From positions 1 through 64,000 of the forward strand of contig JAFIEO010000041.1 in assembly GCA_020832445.1 (NCBI GenBank): a stretch of 64,000 nt of DNA. Reading direction: 5' to 3'. A program made the position numbers and the translations under genes. Under the pieces are notes generated by a model. It was not told the DNA's origin. It did not search any database and was given only the letters and a program-made list of their open reading frames with translations. Below, piece after piece: positions 18,929 to 28,228 of this stretch (within the stretch, counting starts at the first letter, position 1; every line of letters begins with the position of its first letter). The stretch is from Paracoccaceae bacterium (GTDB lineage: Bacteria > Pseudomonadota > Alphaproteobacteria > Rhodobacterales > Rhodobacteraceae).

Positions 18929-19429
18929 ATGTCAGGCAGCAAGCTTGATCCCATCGATCGCAAGATACTGGCCGAATTGCAGGCAGATGGCCGCATGACG
19001 AATGTAGAACTGGCCAAGCGTGTGGGAATTTCTGCGCCGCCTTGTCTGCGGCGTGTGCGCACCCTGGAAGAGGCCGGATATATTCGCGGATATCATGCGC
19101 AGGTCAATGCGCGCGATCTTGGATTCGAGGTGCAGGTTTTTGCAATGGTCGGTCTGAACAGCCAGGCCGAAGCGGATTTGTCGCGCTTTGAGCAGCGGTG
19201 TCGTGAATGGCCGTTTGTGCGCGAATGCCACATGCTGAACGGCGAGATTGACTTCATCCTGAAATGCGTGGCCCCTGATCTGTCAAGTTTCCAGAGTTTT
19301 CTGACAGAAGATCTGTTGGCCGCCGACAATGTTGCGACGGTCAAGACGTCGCTTGTTATTCGCTGCGCGAAGGCCGAACCGGGCGTGCCGTTTGATGTGC
19401 TGGAAGCGCGCGCGGTTGATATGGGGTAG
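18929..19429 (+). CDS. Lrp/AsnC family transcriptional regulator
   Basis: This 166-residue regulator has an N-terminal winged helix-turn-helix (LDPIDRKILAELQADGRMTNVELAKRVGIS, then LRRVRTLEEAGYIRGY) and a C-terminal ligand-binding RAM domain. AAGGAG lies 9 bp before the ATG at 18929, so I preferred it to an upstream in-frame start at 18800. The regulon is unknown; amino-acid responsive control is usual for the family. It is divergent from trxB. Confidence 0.9.
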   Translation: MSGSKLDPIDRKILAELQADGRMTNVELAKRVGISAPPCLRRVRTLEEAGYIRGYHAQVNARDLGFEVQVFAMVGLNSQAEADLSRFEQRCREWPFVRECHMLNGEIDFILKCVAPDLSSFQSFLTEDLLAADNVATVKTSLVIRCAKAEPGVPFDVLEARAVDMG

Positions 19430-19868
19430 AAGGTGCGCGGCTGTTCATCCGGCAGACGGGGGCGTGCAATGTTTTGTTTTGGATTGCGGGCAGTGCGTTT
19501 GGCCTTTTGCAGACATCGGGAAAGCCCCAAGGCGCGGAGCAAAGGCCGAAGGCCGCCGCGCCATCGGCGGGCCGTCCCGCGGCCTGCCGATTTGGCCAGC
19601 AACTCGCCAAGCCTTCGAAGTAAGGGATATGCAGCCTGCATAAAGTGAACTTCACCAACGTCGGATCGGCAGACCCCGGCCCACCGATGGCGCGGGCTTT
19701 GTCCCCGCGCGAATGACCGCAAAAGGCCAGAAGCAGCCAGACCTTGCGGCTCCCCAGATACGCTTTAGAGTGTATCTTGTTGATTCGCATTCACAAGACA
19801 TGCTCTAACTTGTTGATTTCGCATGTTCGAGAAGCTCAAAACCGGTTCCCACTTTTGAGCAACATGCT
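19430..19868. other. Convergent intergenic region holding R1 and R2 repeats
   Basis: This 439-bp gap separates the 3' ends of the Lrp-type gene and the Tad-linked ATPase. It contains R1 copy 2 (19501-19728) and nearly all of R2 copy A (19765-19872). The first 70 bp show no recognisable feature. Confidence 0.8.
19501..19728 (+). repeat. Dispersed structured repeat R1, copy 2
   Basis: This is the most complete copy (228 bp). Outer ends GGCCTTTTGC and GCAAAAGGCC are perfect inverted repeats. Inner arms of about 30 bp (19558-19591 and 19665-19693) are also inverted. The centre holds two small palindromes, ATGCAGCCTGCAT and GTGAACTTCAC. It lies between convergent genes. Confidence 0.85.
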
Positions 19869-19872
19869 CTAA
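19765..19872 (+). repeat. 108-bp repeat R2, copy A (intact)
   Basis: It begins TTAGAG and ends CTCTAA. The first 44 nt can fold with TTAGAGTGT opposite ACATGCTCTAA. The second part includes AAAACCGGTTCCCACTTTTG and ends AACATGCTCTAA. It is nearly identical to copy B and has exactly the same length once the IS110 element is removed from B. Its last bases include the stop codon of the adjacent ATPase gene. Confidence 0.85.
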
Positions 19873-21179
19873 CGCGCAATATCTTCCATCTGGACGAACA
19901 TGTTTTTCCATGCCCGGTCAATCAGTTCCGGTGACATGTGGCGCGGTTTGCCTTCAAAATCGCAGATATTTATCATCTGGTCGATCAGAAAGATCGGCTG
20001 ATAATTGGCATATACATTGTCTATGGTCGGGTATTTCTTCTGGATCATGTAGATGATGGCGTCTTCATCCAGTGGCATCTTGCGTTTTTTGGCGACCATC
20101 GCAAAGATTTTCAGGAAATCGGCCTGACTGGGACCATCAATCTTGACCTTGTAGAAAATACGCCGCAGGGCCGCCTGATCGAATATTTCATTCGGGTGAA
20201 AGTTGGTCGAAAAGATCACTAGCGTGTCGAAGGGCACAATGAACTTTTCCCCTGACGCAAGCGCCAGAATATCATAATTCATTTCCATAGGCACGATCCA
20301 GCGGTTGATAATCGCCTGTGGCGGTTCTTCCTGTCGGCCCAGATCGTCGATGATGAACACGCCGCCCATCGCTTTGAATTGCAGCGGGGCCTGATAGGTG
20401 CGCGATGTGGGGTTATAGTTCAGATCCAGCATCGACAACGTCAGTTCCCCGCCGGTAATCACTGTCGGGCGTTCGCAATAGACATACCTGTTGTCAAAAC
20501 GGTTCCCGCTTTGGCGGAGCAGCGACGGGTTGTCGTCGGATGTCTTGACCAGCTTATGCACGATCGGGTCATAAACGCTGATCACCTGACCTGCGGTTTC
20601 AATGGCGCGGGGGACATAAATACAATCCCCCATCGCCGCGCGAATACCATTCGAGATTGAGGATTTACCGTTTCCCGGTGGTCCATACATCAGGATGGAA
20701 CGCCCCGAACTGACGGCAGGGCCAAGATCATCCATCAGACTTGGCGGCAGGATCAGATCGCCCATCGCGATCTTCAATTCGCGCCGGGTGATCTTGATGT
20801 TGCGAATGGACTGGCGCTGAAGCTGTTCGCGGTAGCTGTCCAGCGGCACCGGCATTGGTCCGTAGTATTCGGATTGCGACAGGGCATACATGGCGCGCGC
20901 CTTGCCCGCCTCTGTCAGTTCAAAAGATGCCTCATTTCCGTCATCCCCGGCTTTTGTGCTGCGCGCTTCAAGCAGGCGTTCGCCGCGCACCAGATCAACC
21001 AGTTCTATCGTTTGCGGGATCGGCATGCAGATATGACGCGCAATATCCGTGATCCGCGACAGCGACATGCGGTAGACGGTCTTGATCAGGATATCGCGCA
21101 TCAGCACTGTGCTTAGTCCGGTCGCGGCAAGCGTTCGCAATGGCGCGGGTGGCTGGATATGTGCTGTAGGGCTGTTCAT
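19869..21179 (-). CDS. AAA family ATPase linked to the Tad pilus locus
   Basis: This 436-residue cytoplasmic protein has an N-terminal region that looks like a winged helix (residues 25-95). An AAA-type core follows, with Walker A GPPGNGKSS at 166-174 and Walker B VFIIDDLG near 285. A sensor-like VIFSTNFHP lies near residue 338. It is encoded in the same direction as the Tad genes, 56 bp after the prepilin peptidase, but it is not the classical TadA motor. The function is unknown; pilus assembly or regulation is plausible from context. Confidence 0.7.
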   Translation of the reverse strand: MNSPTAHIQPPAPLRTLAATGLSTVLMRDILIKTVYRMSLSRITDIARHICMPIPQTIELVDLVRGERLLEARSTKAGDDGNEASFELTEAGKARAMYALSQSEYYGPMPVPLDSYREQLQRQSIRNIKITRRELKIAMGDLILPPSLMDDLGPAVSSGRSILMYGPPGNGKSSISNGIRAAMGDCIYVPRAIETAGQVISVYDPIVHKLVKTSDDNPSLLRQSGNRFDNRYVYCERPTVITGGELTLSMLDLNYNPTSRTYQAPLQFKAMGGVFIIDDLGRQEEPPQAIINRWIVPMEMNYDILALASGEKFIVPFDTLVIFSTNFHPNEIFDQAALRRIFYKVKIDGPSQADFLKIFAMVAKKRKMPLDEDAIIYMIQKKYPTIDNVYANYQPIFLIDQMINICDFEGKPRHMSPELIDRAWKNMFVQMEDIAR

Positions 21180-21235
21180 GGCGATTGCTCTGACTTTTGG
21201 GGGCAGATTATATGGGGCGGATCCCTGAGATTGGG

Positions 21236-21742
21236 TTAAATGGCTGTGCCGTTACCAAGAAAGGCCGCAAGGGCGATGTAGAATAACAATGCAGGCCCAA
21301 GTGCCAGCCCCAGCGGGAATTCGCGCCTGTGCCAGCTTTCCCATTCCGGCAGCATGCGCAAGGCGACCGGTGTGCGCCGCAAAATGCGATGCGCGGCAAA
21401 GCTGACAAGGATGACCACACCCAGCAGCGGCAAAAACAGGCTAAGGTCCCCAAGCGCGATGAACGGGGCCATGGCGGCGGCAAATTTCGCGTCCCCCGCG
21501 CCCAGAAGTCCCACAGATGTCAGCACGAAACCCACACCCAGAACGGCGGCGAAATTGGCCCAGCCCCACGCCCATGTCTGCAAGGGCAGCGCGATCAACC
21601 CGACAACCAGATAAATGCCAATAAGGGTCAACACGGCCTTGTTGTGGATTTTCATCCATTTCATATCGCTCCATGCGACCCACAGGCTGATGGGTGCGAT
21701 GAAAGGCAGGAACCACAGCGCTGCCGTGCTGCTAAGCATCAT
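21236..21742 (-). CDS. tadV: Prepilin peptidase TadV/CpaA
   Basis: This 168-residue integral membrane aspartic protease of the type IV prepilin peptidase family should cleave the Flp leader. The first catalytic Asp is in AWSDMKWMKIHN (D26). The second is in the GxGD motif GLLGAGDAKFAAA (D84). Several hydrophobic segments span the protein. Its first codon overlaps the stop of the upstream TPR lipoprotein gene, so translation is probably coupled. Confidence 0.9.
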   Translation of the reverse strand: MMLSSTAALWFLPFIAPISLWVAWSDMKWMKIHNKAVLTLIGIYLVVGLIALPLQTWAWGWANFAAVLGVGFVLTSVGLLGAGDAKFAAAMAPFIALGDLSLFLPLLGVVILVSFAAHRILRRTPVALRMLPEWESWHRREFPLGLALGPALLFYIALAAFLGNGTAI

Positions 21743-22599
21743 CAGCCGCGCCCTCCGCCTTCAAGGGCGCGAAGGGCGCGCACGGCCTCGTCGAAATGCT
21801 GCGGATGGGTTTCGATGGCTTCGCTCAGCATGGTGCGACCGACATTGGTGTCGCCCTTGCGGATGGCGGCAATGGCCATTGTATGCAGCATCATCGCGCG
21901 TTCTTGCTGGGTCATGCGCACCATGGGCAGACTGTAATTGCCTTGTGCAGCCCGCGCCAGCGCCATGTTGTTCTTGGCTGTGAACATGTCGGGGTCATGT
22001 TGCAGGGCCTGCGCAAACAGGGCTTCGGCATCGCGCGGGGCGCCGCGTGTCAGTTTGGAATACCCCCAGTTGTTCAGCACACTTGCAGGACGTGTGGTCA
22101 GCCCCGCTGCGGTTTCATAGAAATGATCGGCCTTTTGCCATTGCTGCTTGCTGTCGGCGATGATGGCTTCCAGACGGTAGCGATCAAAGCTTTCATGCGT
22201 GGGCGGGATGGCGTTCAATGTCCGCTCGGCCTCGTCCCAGCGGTTGGCGCGCACCAGCGCATCGGCCAGCATGACGCGGTCGTCATGGGTGGCATCGGGA
22301 TGGTCTGCCACCGTTTTCCAGACCGGCACCGCGTCTGATACGCGCCCGGCGCGCACAAGCGAGCGCGAAAGTCCGCGCTGGTTGCCCAGATGGCTGGGGT
22401 CACGTTGCACCTGTGCCTGAAAATATGACACGGCTTCTTCAGGGTTGCCCGCCGAAAGCATCAGATCAGCCATGTTCTGATTGTCGACATCAATAACGCT
22501 GTCGATGGCACGGGACACGGAATCCTGCTTGCTGCCCTCGCATGCAGATACGAAAAAGGCACTGCCCAACAGCAGCGCAATCAATCCGGGGTGGCGCAT
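21742..22599 (-). CDS. tadD: TPR lipoprotein TadD
   Basis: This 285-residue lipoprotein has a signal with lipobox FVSAC near residues 16-20. It contains tetratricopeptide-like helices (for example NPEEAVSYFQAQVQRDPSHLG and RDAEALFAQALQHDPDMFTAKNNMALA). TadD proteins are outer-membrane-associated assembly factors (pilotins) for the Tad secretin. I chose the ATG at 22599 because it yields the lipoprotein signal. It follows a second TPR lipoprotein gene. Confidence 0.85.
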   Translation of the reverse strand: MRHPGLIALLLGSAFFVSACEGSKQDSVSRAIDSVIDVDNQNMADLMLSAGNPEEAVSYFQAQVQRDPSHLGNQRGLSRSLVRAGRVSDAVPVWKTVADHPDATHDDRVMLADALVRANRWDEAERTLNAIPPTHESFDRYRLEAIIADSKQQWQKADHFYETAAGLTTRPASVLNNWGYSKLTRGAPRDAEALFAQALQHDPDMFTAKNNMALARAAQGNYSLPMVRMTQQERAMMLHTMAIAAIRKGDTNVGRTMLSEAIETHPQHFDEAVRALRALEGGGRG

Positions 22600-22618
22600 T
22601 TTTGCGTCCTCACTGCTC

Positions 22619-23206
22619 TTATAGTGGCGCAGACAGCAGCAGATACCTGCCACTTCCACGCCGCATCAGCGAAAGCTGATGTGCCTCGATCTCATCATAG
22701 CCTGTTTCGGCAGTCTTTTCGATGGCTAAACGCAAGTTATCGCGTATTTCGCGCGAGTGCCCGCTGTCAAAGGCGAAAGCGTTGCGAAAATGCAATTGCG
22801 CCTCGCCCCAGCGGTTCTGTTCGGCCATTGCGACGCCCAGATTGTTATGTGCAGGCACAAATCGCTGGTCCAGTTCCAATGCACGGCGCAAAACCTGCTC
22901 GGCCTGCTGGACACGGCCCAGCCGCAGGTTTGCAGACCCGATGGCCGAAAGCGCATCCACCGATGTGCCCTGTTCGGACATGGCACGGTAATAGGCCCGC
23001 AACGCCAGATCGAATTCCCCCGCCGCCATAAGCCTGTGTCCCACGATCAGCCCATCCACCGCCTCCGCGACATCGCTACGGGTGGCTTGCTGGCCCATCT
23101 GGTCCGGCCCCATGCCAAGATCGATCTGGTTACCTTGCGGGGCAGGGGCGCAGGCGGCCACAACAACAGCGACACACGCGAAAACAACTGGAACAAACTG
23201 CGGCAT
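22619..23206 (-). CDS. Second TPR lipoprotein of the Tad locus (TadD-like)
   Basis: This 195-residue lipoprotein has lipobox VVAAC at residues 15-19. TPR-type repeats are centred on LGRVQQAEQVLRRALELDQRFVPAHNNLGVAMAEQ. It lies between tadC and tadD; its start overlaps the tadC stop. It may be a paralogue of TadD. The exact role is unknown. Confidence 0.8.
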   Translation of the reverse strand: MPQFVPVVFACVAVVVAACAPAPQGNQIDLGMGPDQMGQQATRSDVAEAVDGLIVGHRLMAAGEFDLALRAYYRAMSEQGTSVDALSAIGSANLRLGRVQQAEQVLRRALELDQRFVPAHNNLGVAMAEQNRWGEAQLHFRNAFAFDSGHSREIRDNLRLAIEKTAETGYDEIEAHQLSLMRRGSGRYLLLSAPL

Positions 23207-24183
23207 TAATTCCCCATGATGGCCGCCGGGTTAAGTTCTGTCATCACACCAACGACAGAAGGGCCGATCAAAATGATCAGCAATGGCGGCACCGTGAACA
23301 TCATAGTGCCCAATGTCATCTTGGTCGGCAAGAGGTTGGCCTTTTCTTCCGCGCGCATGATGCGTTTATCGCGCATTTCGGCAGCAAAGACACGCAACGC
23401 CTGTGTGATCGAGGTGCCATAGGTTGCCGCCTGCACCATAACGGTCACAAAAGATGTGATGTCGGGCAGATCGACACGTTTCGCCATCTCGCGCAAGACT
23501 TCGCCGCGTTCGCGTCCCGCGCGCACCTGATCGCCCACGGTGGTCAGTTCTTCGCTGAGGGCGGGATATGCAGGGCGGATTTCCTGCGCCACGCGCTGGA
23601 TTGACTGGTCAAGCGACTGGCCAGCCTCGACGCAGATCAGCATCATGTCCAACGCATCGGGAAAGCCTGCCATGACTTCTTCCTGACGGGCGGCGGCGCG
23701 TTGCTCGACCCAGCGGCGCGGGAAGAAATAGCCGATCAGCATGGGGAAAACCATGACGGCTGCAAGCACCGCTATCCCGTCCAGTTTGCCAGGCAGGATA
23801 ACGAATACCAGCAGCAACGATAAGGTAATCCCGCCAATCGCCAGCAGAAACTGGATCGCATGCATGTCGCGCACGGCGTTTTTGCCATGATACCCCGCGA
23901 GGACCATTTTCTTGCGTGCCTCGGACAGTTCCTTTTCGTCAGTGGGTTCAAGAAACTTGGCATATTTGCGCAAGGCCGCCATATCCAGCCCGGTGCTGGC
24001 GCGCCGCAGCGTCTGGGCATTGCCCGCGCTGCTGCGTGCCCGTTGCGCGGTTTCGCTGAATTTCGCCATCGGGTCGGGGCGTGCATTGGCAACGAAGGCC
24101 AGTCCGGCGACTGCAACCAGAACCAGGCCGCCAATCCCTGCCAGCATGATCATACCAAATGCACCCTGAAACATGTCCAACAT
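23206..24183 (-). CDS. tadC: Tad inner-membrane platform protein TadC
   Basis: This 325-residue type II secretion F-domain membrane protein has a hydrophobic N-terminal segment (MIMLAGIGGLVLVAVAGLAF). The family block MAGFPDALDMMLICVEAGQSLDQSIQRVAQEI lies near residue 168. C-terminal membrane segments end the protein. With TadB it forms the membrane platform that couples the TadA ATPase to pilus assembly. It lies 45 bp after tadB. Confidence 0.92.
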   Translation of the reverse strand: MLDMFQGAFGMIMLAGIGGLVLVAVAGLAFVANARPDPMAKFSETAQRARSSAGNAQTLRRASTGLDMAALRKYAKFLEPTDEKELSEARKKMVLAGYHGKNAVRDMHAIQFLLAIGGITLSLLLVFVILPGKLDGIAVLAAVMVFPMLIGYFFPRRWVEQRAAARQEEVMAGFPDALDMMLICVEAGQSLDQSIQRVAQEIRPAYPALSEELTTVGDQVRAGRERGEVLREMAKRVDLPDITSFVTVMVQAATYGTSITQALRVFAAEMRDKRIMRAEEKANLLPTKMTLGTMMFTVPPLLIILIGPSVVGVMTELNPAAIMGN

Positions 24184-24228
24184 TTTACGCCCGTCCTTGT
24201 TAAATTGACCTGTTCTTCAGGGGCCGAA

Positions 24229-25200
24229 TTACACTTTGATATTTGTCATCTTGCGCATGTACAGAATGTTCACCACCAGAAACACGCATACGACAACAGA
24301 CAGCGGAATATACATCGGGGTTTCCTTTACGCTGTCATAGTAGTCGGGTTTGATTGCCTGAATCATAACCATGGCACCAATCGGAAACGCAGACAGGAAC
24401 ATACCGGACCATTTTGCTTCTGCTGTGATGGCCTTGACGCGGCGGAACAGTTTGAAACGCGCGCGGATCACCTTGGACAATCCTTCCAGAATTTCGGCCA
24501 GGTTGCCGCCGGATTTTTGCTGGATGGACACTGACACTGCCAGAAACCGCAGATCCTGCATGTCGATACGTTCACCGAATTCGGCGATTGCTTCGCCCGC
24601 GTCACGCCCATAGGCGACCTCATCCGCGATAAGCCCCAGTTCGGTGCCCAGCGGGTCTGCCACTTCTTCCGAAGCGATGGTCAACGCGGCAACAAAAGGG
24701 TGCCCCACGCGCAGGCTGCGCACAATCAGTTCAATGGCTTCGGGCAGTTGTTCTTCGATGGCCGCGACGCGCTTTTTCGCCTTGCTTGCCAGCCAGAAAT
24801 ACACCCCGCCGAAACCGAACGCCCCCGCAAGTGCAATGCGCAGGCCCATGGCTGTCGATGTGCCTAGCGTCAGTAATACAAAGCTGAATGCCGACAAACC
24901 GCCCATCAACATGATCAGGTTCGCAGGTGAAAAGGCGACATTGGCCTTGCGCGCATGGGATTCCAGCAACCCATATAGCGGCAGCGCGGACACCCCGCGC
25001 CCATGCGCCCCGCGTTCCTTGCGCAGGTGTTCCATCACGTCTTTTTTGGTCTGGCCTTGATCCATCAGATCAAGACGCCGGTTCATTTTATTGGAATGTT
25101 CGATGCTTTTGCCGAACGCCAGCAGATAGATCCCCTGCACGACCAGAACAACCGCGCCGAATATCGCCAGATAGATGAGAGAGCCAAATGACATTGACAT
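24229..25200 (-). CDS. tadB: Tad inner-membrane platform protein TadB
   Basis: This 323-residue membrane protein has an N-terminal transmembrane segment (LIYLAIFGAVVLVVQGIYLLAF). The type II secretion F domain includes LPEAIELIVRSLRVGHPFVAALTIASEEV and the block QQKSGGNLAEILEGLSKVIR. It is the partner of TadC. GAGG lies 6 bp before the start at 25200; a second ATG follows two codons later. It starts 3 bp after the tadA stop codon. Confidence 0.92.
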   Translation of the reverse strand: MSMSFGSLIYLAIFGAVVLVVQGIYLLAFGKSIEHSNKMNRRLDLMDQGQTKKDVMEHLRKERGAHGRGVSALPLYGLLESHARKANVAFSPANLIMLMGGLSAFSFVLLTLGTSTAMGLRIALAGAFGFGGVYFWLASKAKKRVAAIEEQLPEAIELIVRSLRVGHPFVAALTIASEEVADPLGTELGLIADEVAYGRDAGEAIAEFGERIDMQDLRFLAVSVSIQQKSGGNLAEILEGLSKVIRARFKLFRRVKAITAEAKWSGMFLSAFPIGAMVMIQAIKPDYYDSVKETPMYIPLSVVVCVFLVVNILYMRKMTNIKV

Positions 25201-25203
25201 GCG

Positions 25204-26658
25204 TTACCTCGGCCCTGTGGGTTCATAAAGCGTTGCGGGAAGATCATAGCCCCAGCGGGCAAAACGTTCAGCAAAACTGGACCGAAGGCCCGTTGCCGTG
25301 AAATGGCCGACAATCTTGCCGCCGGGTTCCAGCCCCGTGCGTTCGAAGCGGAAAATTTCCTGCATGGTAATGATTTCGCCTTCCATACCGGTGATTTCCG
25401 TGATGGACATCATCCGGCGCGACCCGTCCTGTAGACGCGACACCTGCACGATAAGGTTCACAGCCGATCCGATCTGGCTGCGCACGGCGCGTAGCGGCAT
25501 TTCCAGCCCCGCCATTGCAACCATATTTTCCAGCCGGCTGATCCCGTCGCGGGCATTATTGGCGTGAATTGTGGTCATCGACCCGTCATGGCCGGTGTTC
25601 ATGGCCTGCAACATGTCGATCACTTCCTCGCCGCGCGTCTCGCCCACGATAATCCGGTCCGGGCGCATACGCAGGGCATTGCGCAGACAGTCGCGCTGGG
25701 TGACGGCACCTTTGCCTTCCATGTTGGCGGGGCGGCTTTCCATGCGGCCCACGTGGATCTGTTGCAGCTGCAATTCTGCGGTATCTTCGATCGTCAGTAC
25801 GCGTTCTTCATTGCCGATAAAGCTGGACAGCGCGTTCAAAGTCGTGGTTTTGCCCGAGCCCGTTCCGCCCGACACAATGACATTCAGCCGCGTGGCCACT
25901 GCAGCTTCAAGATACAGTGCCATTTCAGGGGAAAATGCCCCGAAATCGACCAGATCCTGAATGCCCAGTTTCTCTTTCTTGAACTTCCGAATCGATACAA
26001 GCGCGCCATCCACTGCCACCGGCGCGACCATAGCGTTGAAGCGCGACCCATCCGCCAGACGGGCATCCACATAGGGGTTGGATTCGTCCACACGGCGACC
26101 GACCGCTGACACGACCTTGTCGACAATCCGCATAAGGTGGCGGTCATCGCGGAAGGTGACATCGCTAAGCTCAAGTTTGCCCGCGCGTTCGATAAAAATC
26201 TGCTTTGGACCGTTGACCAGAATGTCGTTGATCGTGTCATCGCCCAGCAACGGTTCCAGCGGGCCAAGGCCCATGACCTCGAAGTACAGATCATGGTTCA
26301 GCATCATCCGCTCGTCATGGTTCAGCACCACATCGAATTCTGAAAGTGCCTCTGCAACGATTGCGCTGATTTCTGCGCGCACTTCGGCCTCGCTGGCTTT
26401 TTCCAGCGCGGCAAGGTTCAGGTCTTCCAGCAAGCGTTTATGCAGATCGCTTTTCAGGGCGTTGATGCGCAATCTTCGTTGCGCAATCTTGTCGGGCACA
26501 TCTGCGCGCGCCGCTTTGCGGGCTTCCTGACGTGTGGCAGGGGCAGGCTGTGGCGCCGCGCTGCTTGGGGATGGGGCCACTTTCGGTTTCGGGGCGTCCT
26601 GCACCGGTGCGGCGGGAACTGGCTTGATGCTGGTGTCTTTGCGATAACGTGCGAACAT
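25204..26658 (-). CDS. tadA: Tad secretion ATPase TadA/CpaF
   Basis: This 484-residue cytoplasmic motor ATPase powers Flp pilus assembly. Residues 1-60 are Pro/Ala-rich and variable. The conserved core contains [22 protein letters not shown], Walker [17 protein letters not shown] near residue 267, the Asp box ([10 protein letters not shown]) and [29 protein letters not shown]. It lies 14 bp after tadZ and 3 bp before tadB. Confidence 0.95.
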   Translation of the reverse strand: MFARYRKDTSIKPVPAAPVQDAPKPKVAPSPSSAAPQPAPATRQEARKAARADVPDKIAQRRLRINALKSDLHKRLLEDLNLAALEKASEAEVRAEISAIVAEALSEFDVVLNHDERMMLNHDLYFEVMGLGPLEPLLGDDTINDILVNGPKQIFIERAGKLELSDVTFRDDRHLMRIVDKVVSAVGRRVDESNPYVDARLADGSRFNAMVAPVAVDGALVSIRKFKKEKLGIQDLVDFGAFSPEMALYLEAAVATRLNVIVSGGTGSGKTTTLNALSSFIGNEERVLTIEDTAELQLQQIHVGRMESRPANMEGKGAVTQRDCLRNALRMRPDRIIVGETRGEEVIDMLQAMNTGHDGSMTTIHANNARDGISRLENMVAMAGLEMPLRAVRSQIGSAVNLIVQVSRLQDGSRRMMSITEITGMEGEIITMQEIFRFERTGLEPGGKIVGHFTATGLRSSFAERFARWGYDLPATLYEPTGPR

Positions 26659-26672
26659 TGATACGAACCTTG

Positions 26673-27896
26673 TTATTCTGCCGCGATTTTCGCAGTGCCC
26701 TTGGCTTCGGACAGTGCGATTGCAAGCTTGCGGATTTCTTTGCCTGCGGGGTTCTTCGCGGCGAATTCCCCCAGTGGCAGGCCGTGATCATTGGCGTCAC
26801 GCACCTGCGCGCCGCCATCCGGGATTAATGTCGAAAAGGAAATGCCAAGGCTTTCCGCCATGCGTTTGGCGCGTGATCTGCCGCCAAGGTCGGTGAAGCG
26901 TGGCGCGCGGTTCAGCACGAAATGGAACTTGTCCATCGACAGGCCGTCAGCTTTCAGTGCGCGGATCAGGCGCAGGGTGTTTTGCGCGCTGCGCATATCC
27001 AGTTCCATAATCGCAAAATACTGTTCAGCGGCACTCAGGACGGTTTCGGTCCAATGGACAATTGTTCTGGGCATATCGATGATGACGGTATCAAAACTGT
27101 CGCTTGCAATGCCGATCACGCGCTCGATCTCGTCCGGGGACAGCAGGTCAAGTGGCAACATATCGGATGGCGCGGTCAGCACATGCAGTTTTTCCTGAAA
27201 ACGCTGCAAAGCCGAGAAAAAGGCGTCACGGTCCAGTGTGCTGGTCTGGGACAGCATTTCATAGACTTTTTCTGTCCGTGGCAGGTCCAGATATGTCGAC
27301 ACAGTGCCCGACTGAAAGTCCAGATCCAGGATACAGACCGAAGGATCGGATTTGCCCTGCGCCAGCATCATTTCCCATGCCAGATTAACTGCAAAGGTCG
27401 TAGCACCCGCACCCCCCGCCAGTGACTGAACAGCCAGAACCGTTCCGTTGCGACCGCTTGGCGTGGGCGCAAACTGTGCGCTGGCCGCGGTCTGGGCGGA
27501 TTTGTGCAGCCGCTCTATCGCATCTTTCAGGGCGTTTTCAGGCAAGGGGTAGGGTACAAAATCATCCGCACCTGCCCGCAGCATCTGATGCAGCAAGATG
27601 GGCGACAGCGATTCCGCAATCAACAAAATCCGAATGGATTTTGCCGCCGCGCGTTCGATGATTAGCTTTACAAGATTTGTTTGTGCTGCGTCCTCATCAT
27701 CCAGCGCAATGGCCAGCAACTCAAGGTCTGAAGCGTCGGGATCATCCAGAAATGATACAGTTTCGATGAAAGTCAGTTCGCCCCATGTATCGGCGAACAC
27801 AGCTTCCATGTCTTCGATCAGCAGGTCGAAGTTACGCACGTCCCGACACACCGTGCAGGCCCGAATCCTTGGTTCTTCGTTTACGCCACCCGTCAT
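26673..27896 (-). CDS. tadZ: Pilus-localisation protein TadZ/CpaE
   Basis: This 407-residue protein has an N-terminal response-regulator-like domain (residues 10-120) and a MinD/ParA-like domain. The P-loop position reads LAGGAGATTFAVNLAWE, without the usual lysines of deviant Walker A motifs, so ATP hydrolysis may be weak or absent. TadZ/CpaE proteins place the Tad machine at a cell pole. GAGG lies 8 bp upstream of the start. Confidence 0.88.
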   Translation of the reverse strand: MTGGVNEEPRIRACTVCRDVRNFDLLIEDMEAVFADTWGELTFIETVSFLDDPDASDLELLAIALDDEDAAQTNLVKLIIERAAAKSIRILLIAESLSPILLHQMLRAGADDFVPYPLPENALKDAIERLHKSAQTAASAQFAPTPSGRNGTVLAVQSLAGGAGATTFAVNLAWEMMLAQGKSDPSVCILDLDFQSGTVSTYLDLPRTEKVYEMLSQTSTLDRDAFFSALQRFQEKLHVLTAPSDMLPLDLLSPDEIERVIGIASDSFDTVIIDMPRTIVHWTETVLSAAEQYFAIMELDMRSAQNTLRLIRALKADGLSMDKFHFVLNRAPRFTDLGGRSRAKRMAESLGISFSTLIPDGGAQVRDANDHGLPLGEFAAKNPAGKEIRKLAIALSEAKGTAKIAAE

Positions 27897-28024
27897 TCAA
27901 TCAACCTCATACAAACGAACATGCCACGCGGGCATCGGTTGAGGGATGGGTAGTGTTGCAACCAGCCCTCGACACGCGTCCAAGATTGTCCACGAATCTG
28001 GCAAGAATTAGGCCAAAGAAATGC

Positions 28025-28039
28025 AATTGTTCGACAATT
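28025..28039. promoter_or_regulatory. Inverted repeat upstream of tadZ
   Basis: AATTGT-TCG-ACAATT has six-base arms in an AT-rich stretch, with CCAA and TTGG further out on either side. It is a candidate operator for the tadZ transcription unit. Evidence is symmetry and position only. Confidence 0.3.
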
Positions 28040-28175
28040 TTGCCTTGGATCAGCGCAATGAAGCGCGTTCGCAACCCTGCGCATGCCATCTTTAGACGGG
28101 GCAAATGGGGGGATTTATCTGGTTTTCCCTATACCAGAGCGCTTGCGCCGCCATTGTGACAGCTTTCCAATGACA

Positions 28176-28201
28176 TACCCGCAACGCCTTTGTTGCGGGT
28201 A
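28176..28201 (-). terminator. Hairpin after the OmpA lipoprotein gene
   Basis: TACCCGCAAC-GCCTTT-GTTGCGGGTA is a perfect 10-bp stem lying 28 bp beyond the OmpA gene stop codon. No T-run follows on the minus strand, so termination may be factor-assisted. Confidence 0.5.
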
Positions 28202-28228
28202 ATCCTTGTCATCAGATTAAGGCAGGCG

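Larger units (their letters stand above)
27897..28228. other. Intergenic region between the OmpA lipoprotein gene and tadZ
   Basis: This 332-bp gap contains no convincing gene. It holds a hairpin after the OmpA gene (28176-28201) and an inverted repeat AATTGT-TCG-ACAATT (28025-28039), about 130 bp upstream of tadZ. It probably contains a separate promoter for tadZABCD. Confidence 0.55.

Noticed and set aside
25057-25073. TTGAT and ATCAA halves inside tadB
   Set aside because: The spacing is 7 bp instead of 4 and the site lies within coding sequence, so it is not an FNR box.
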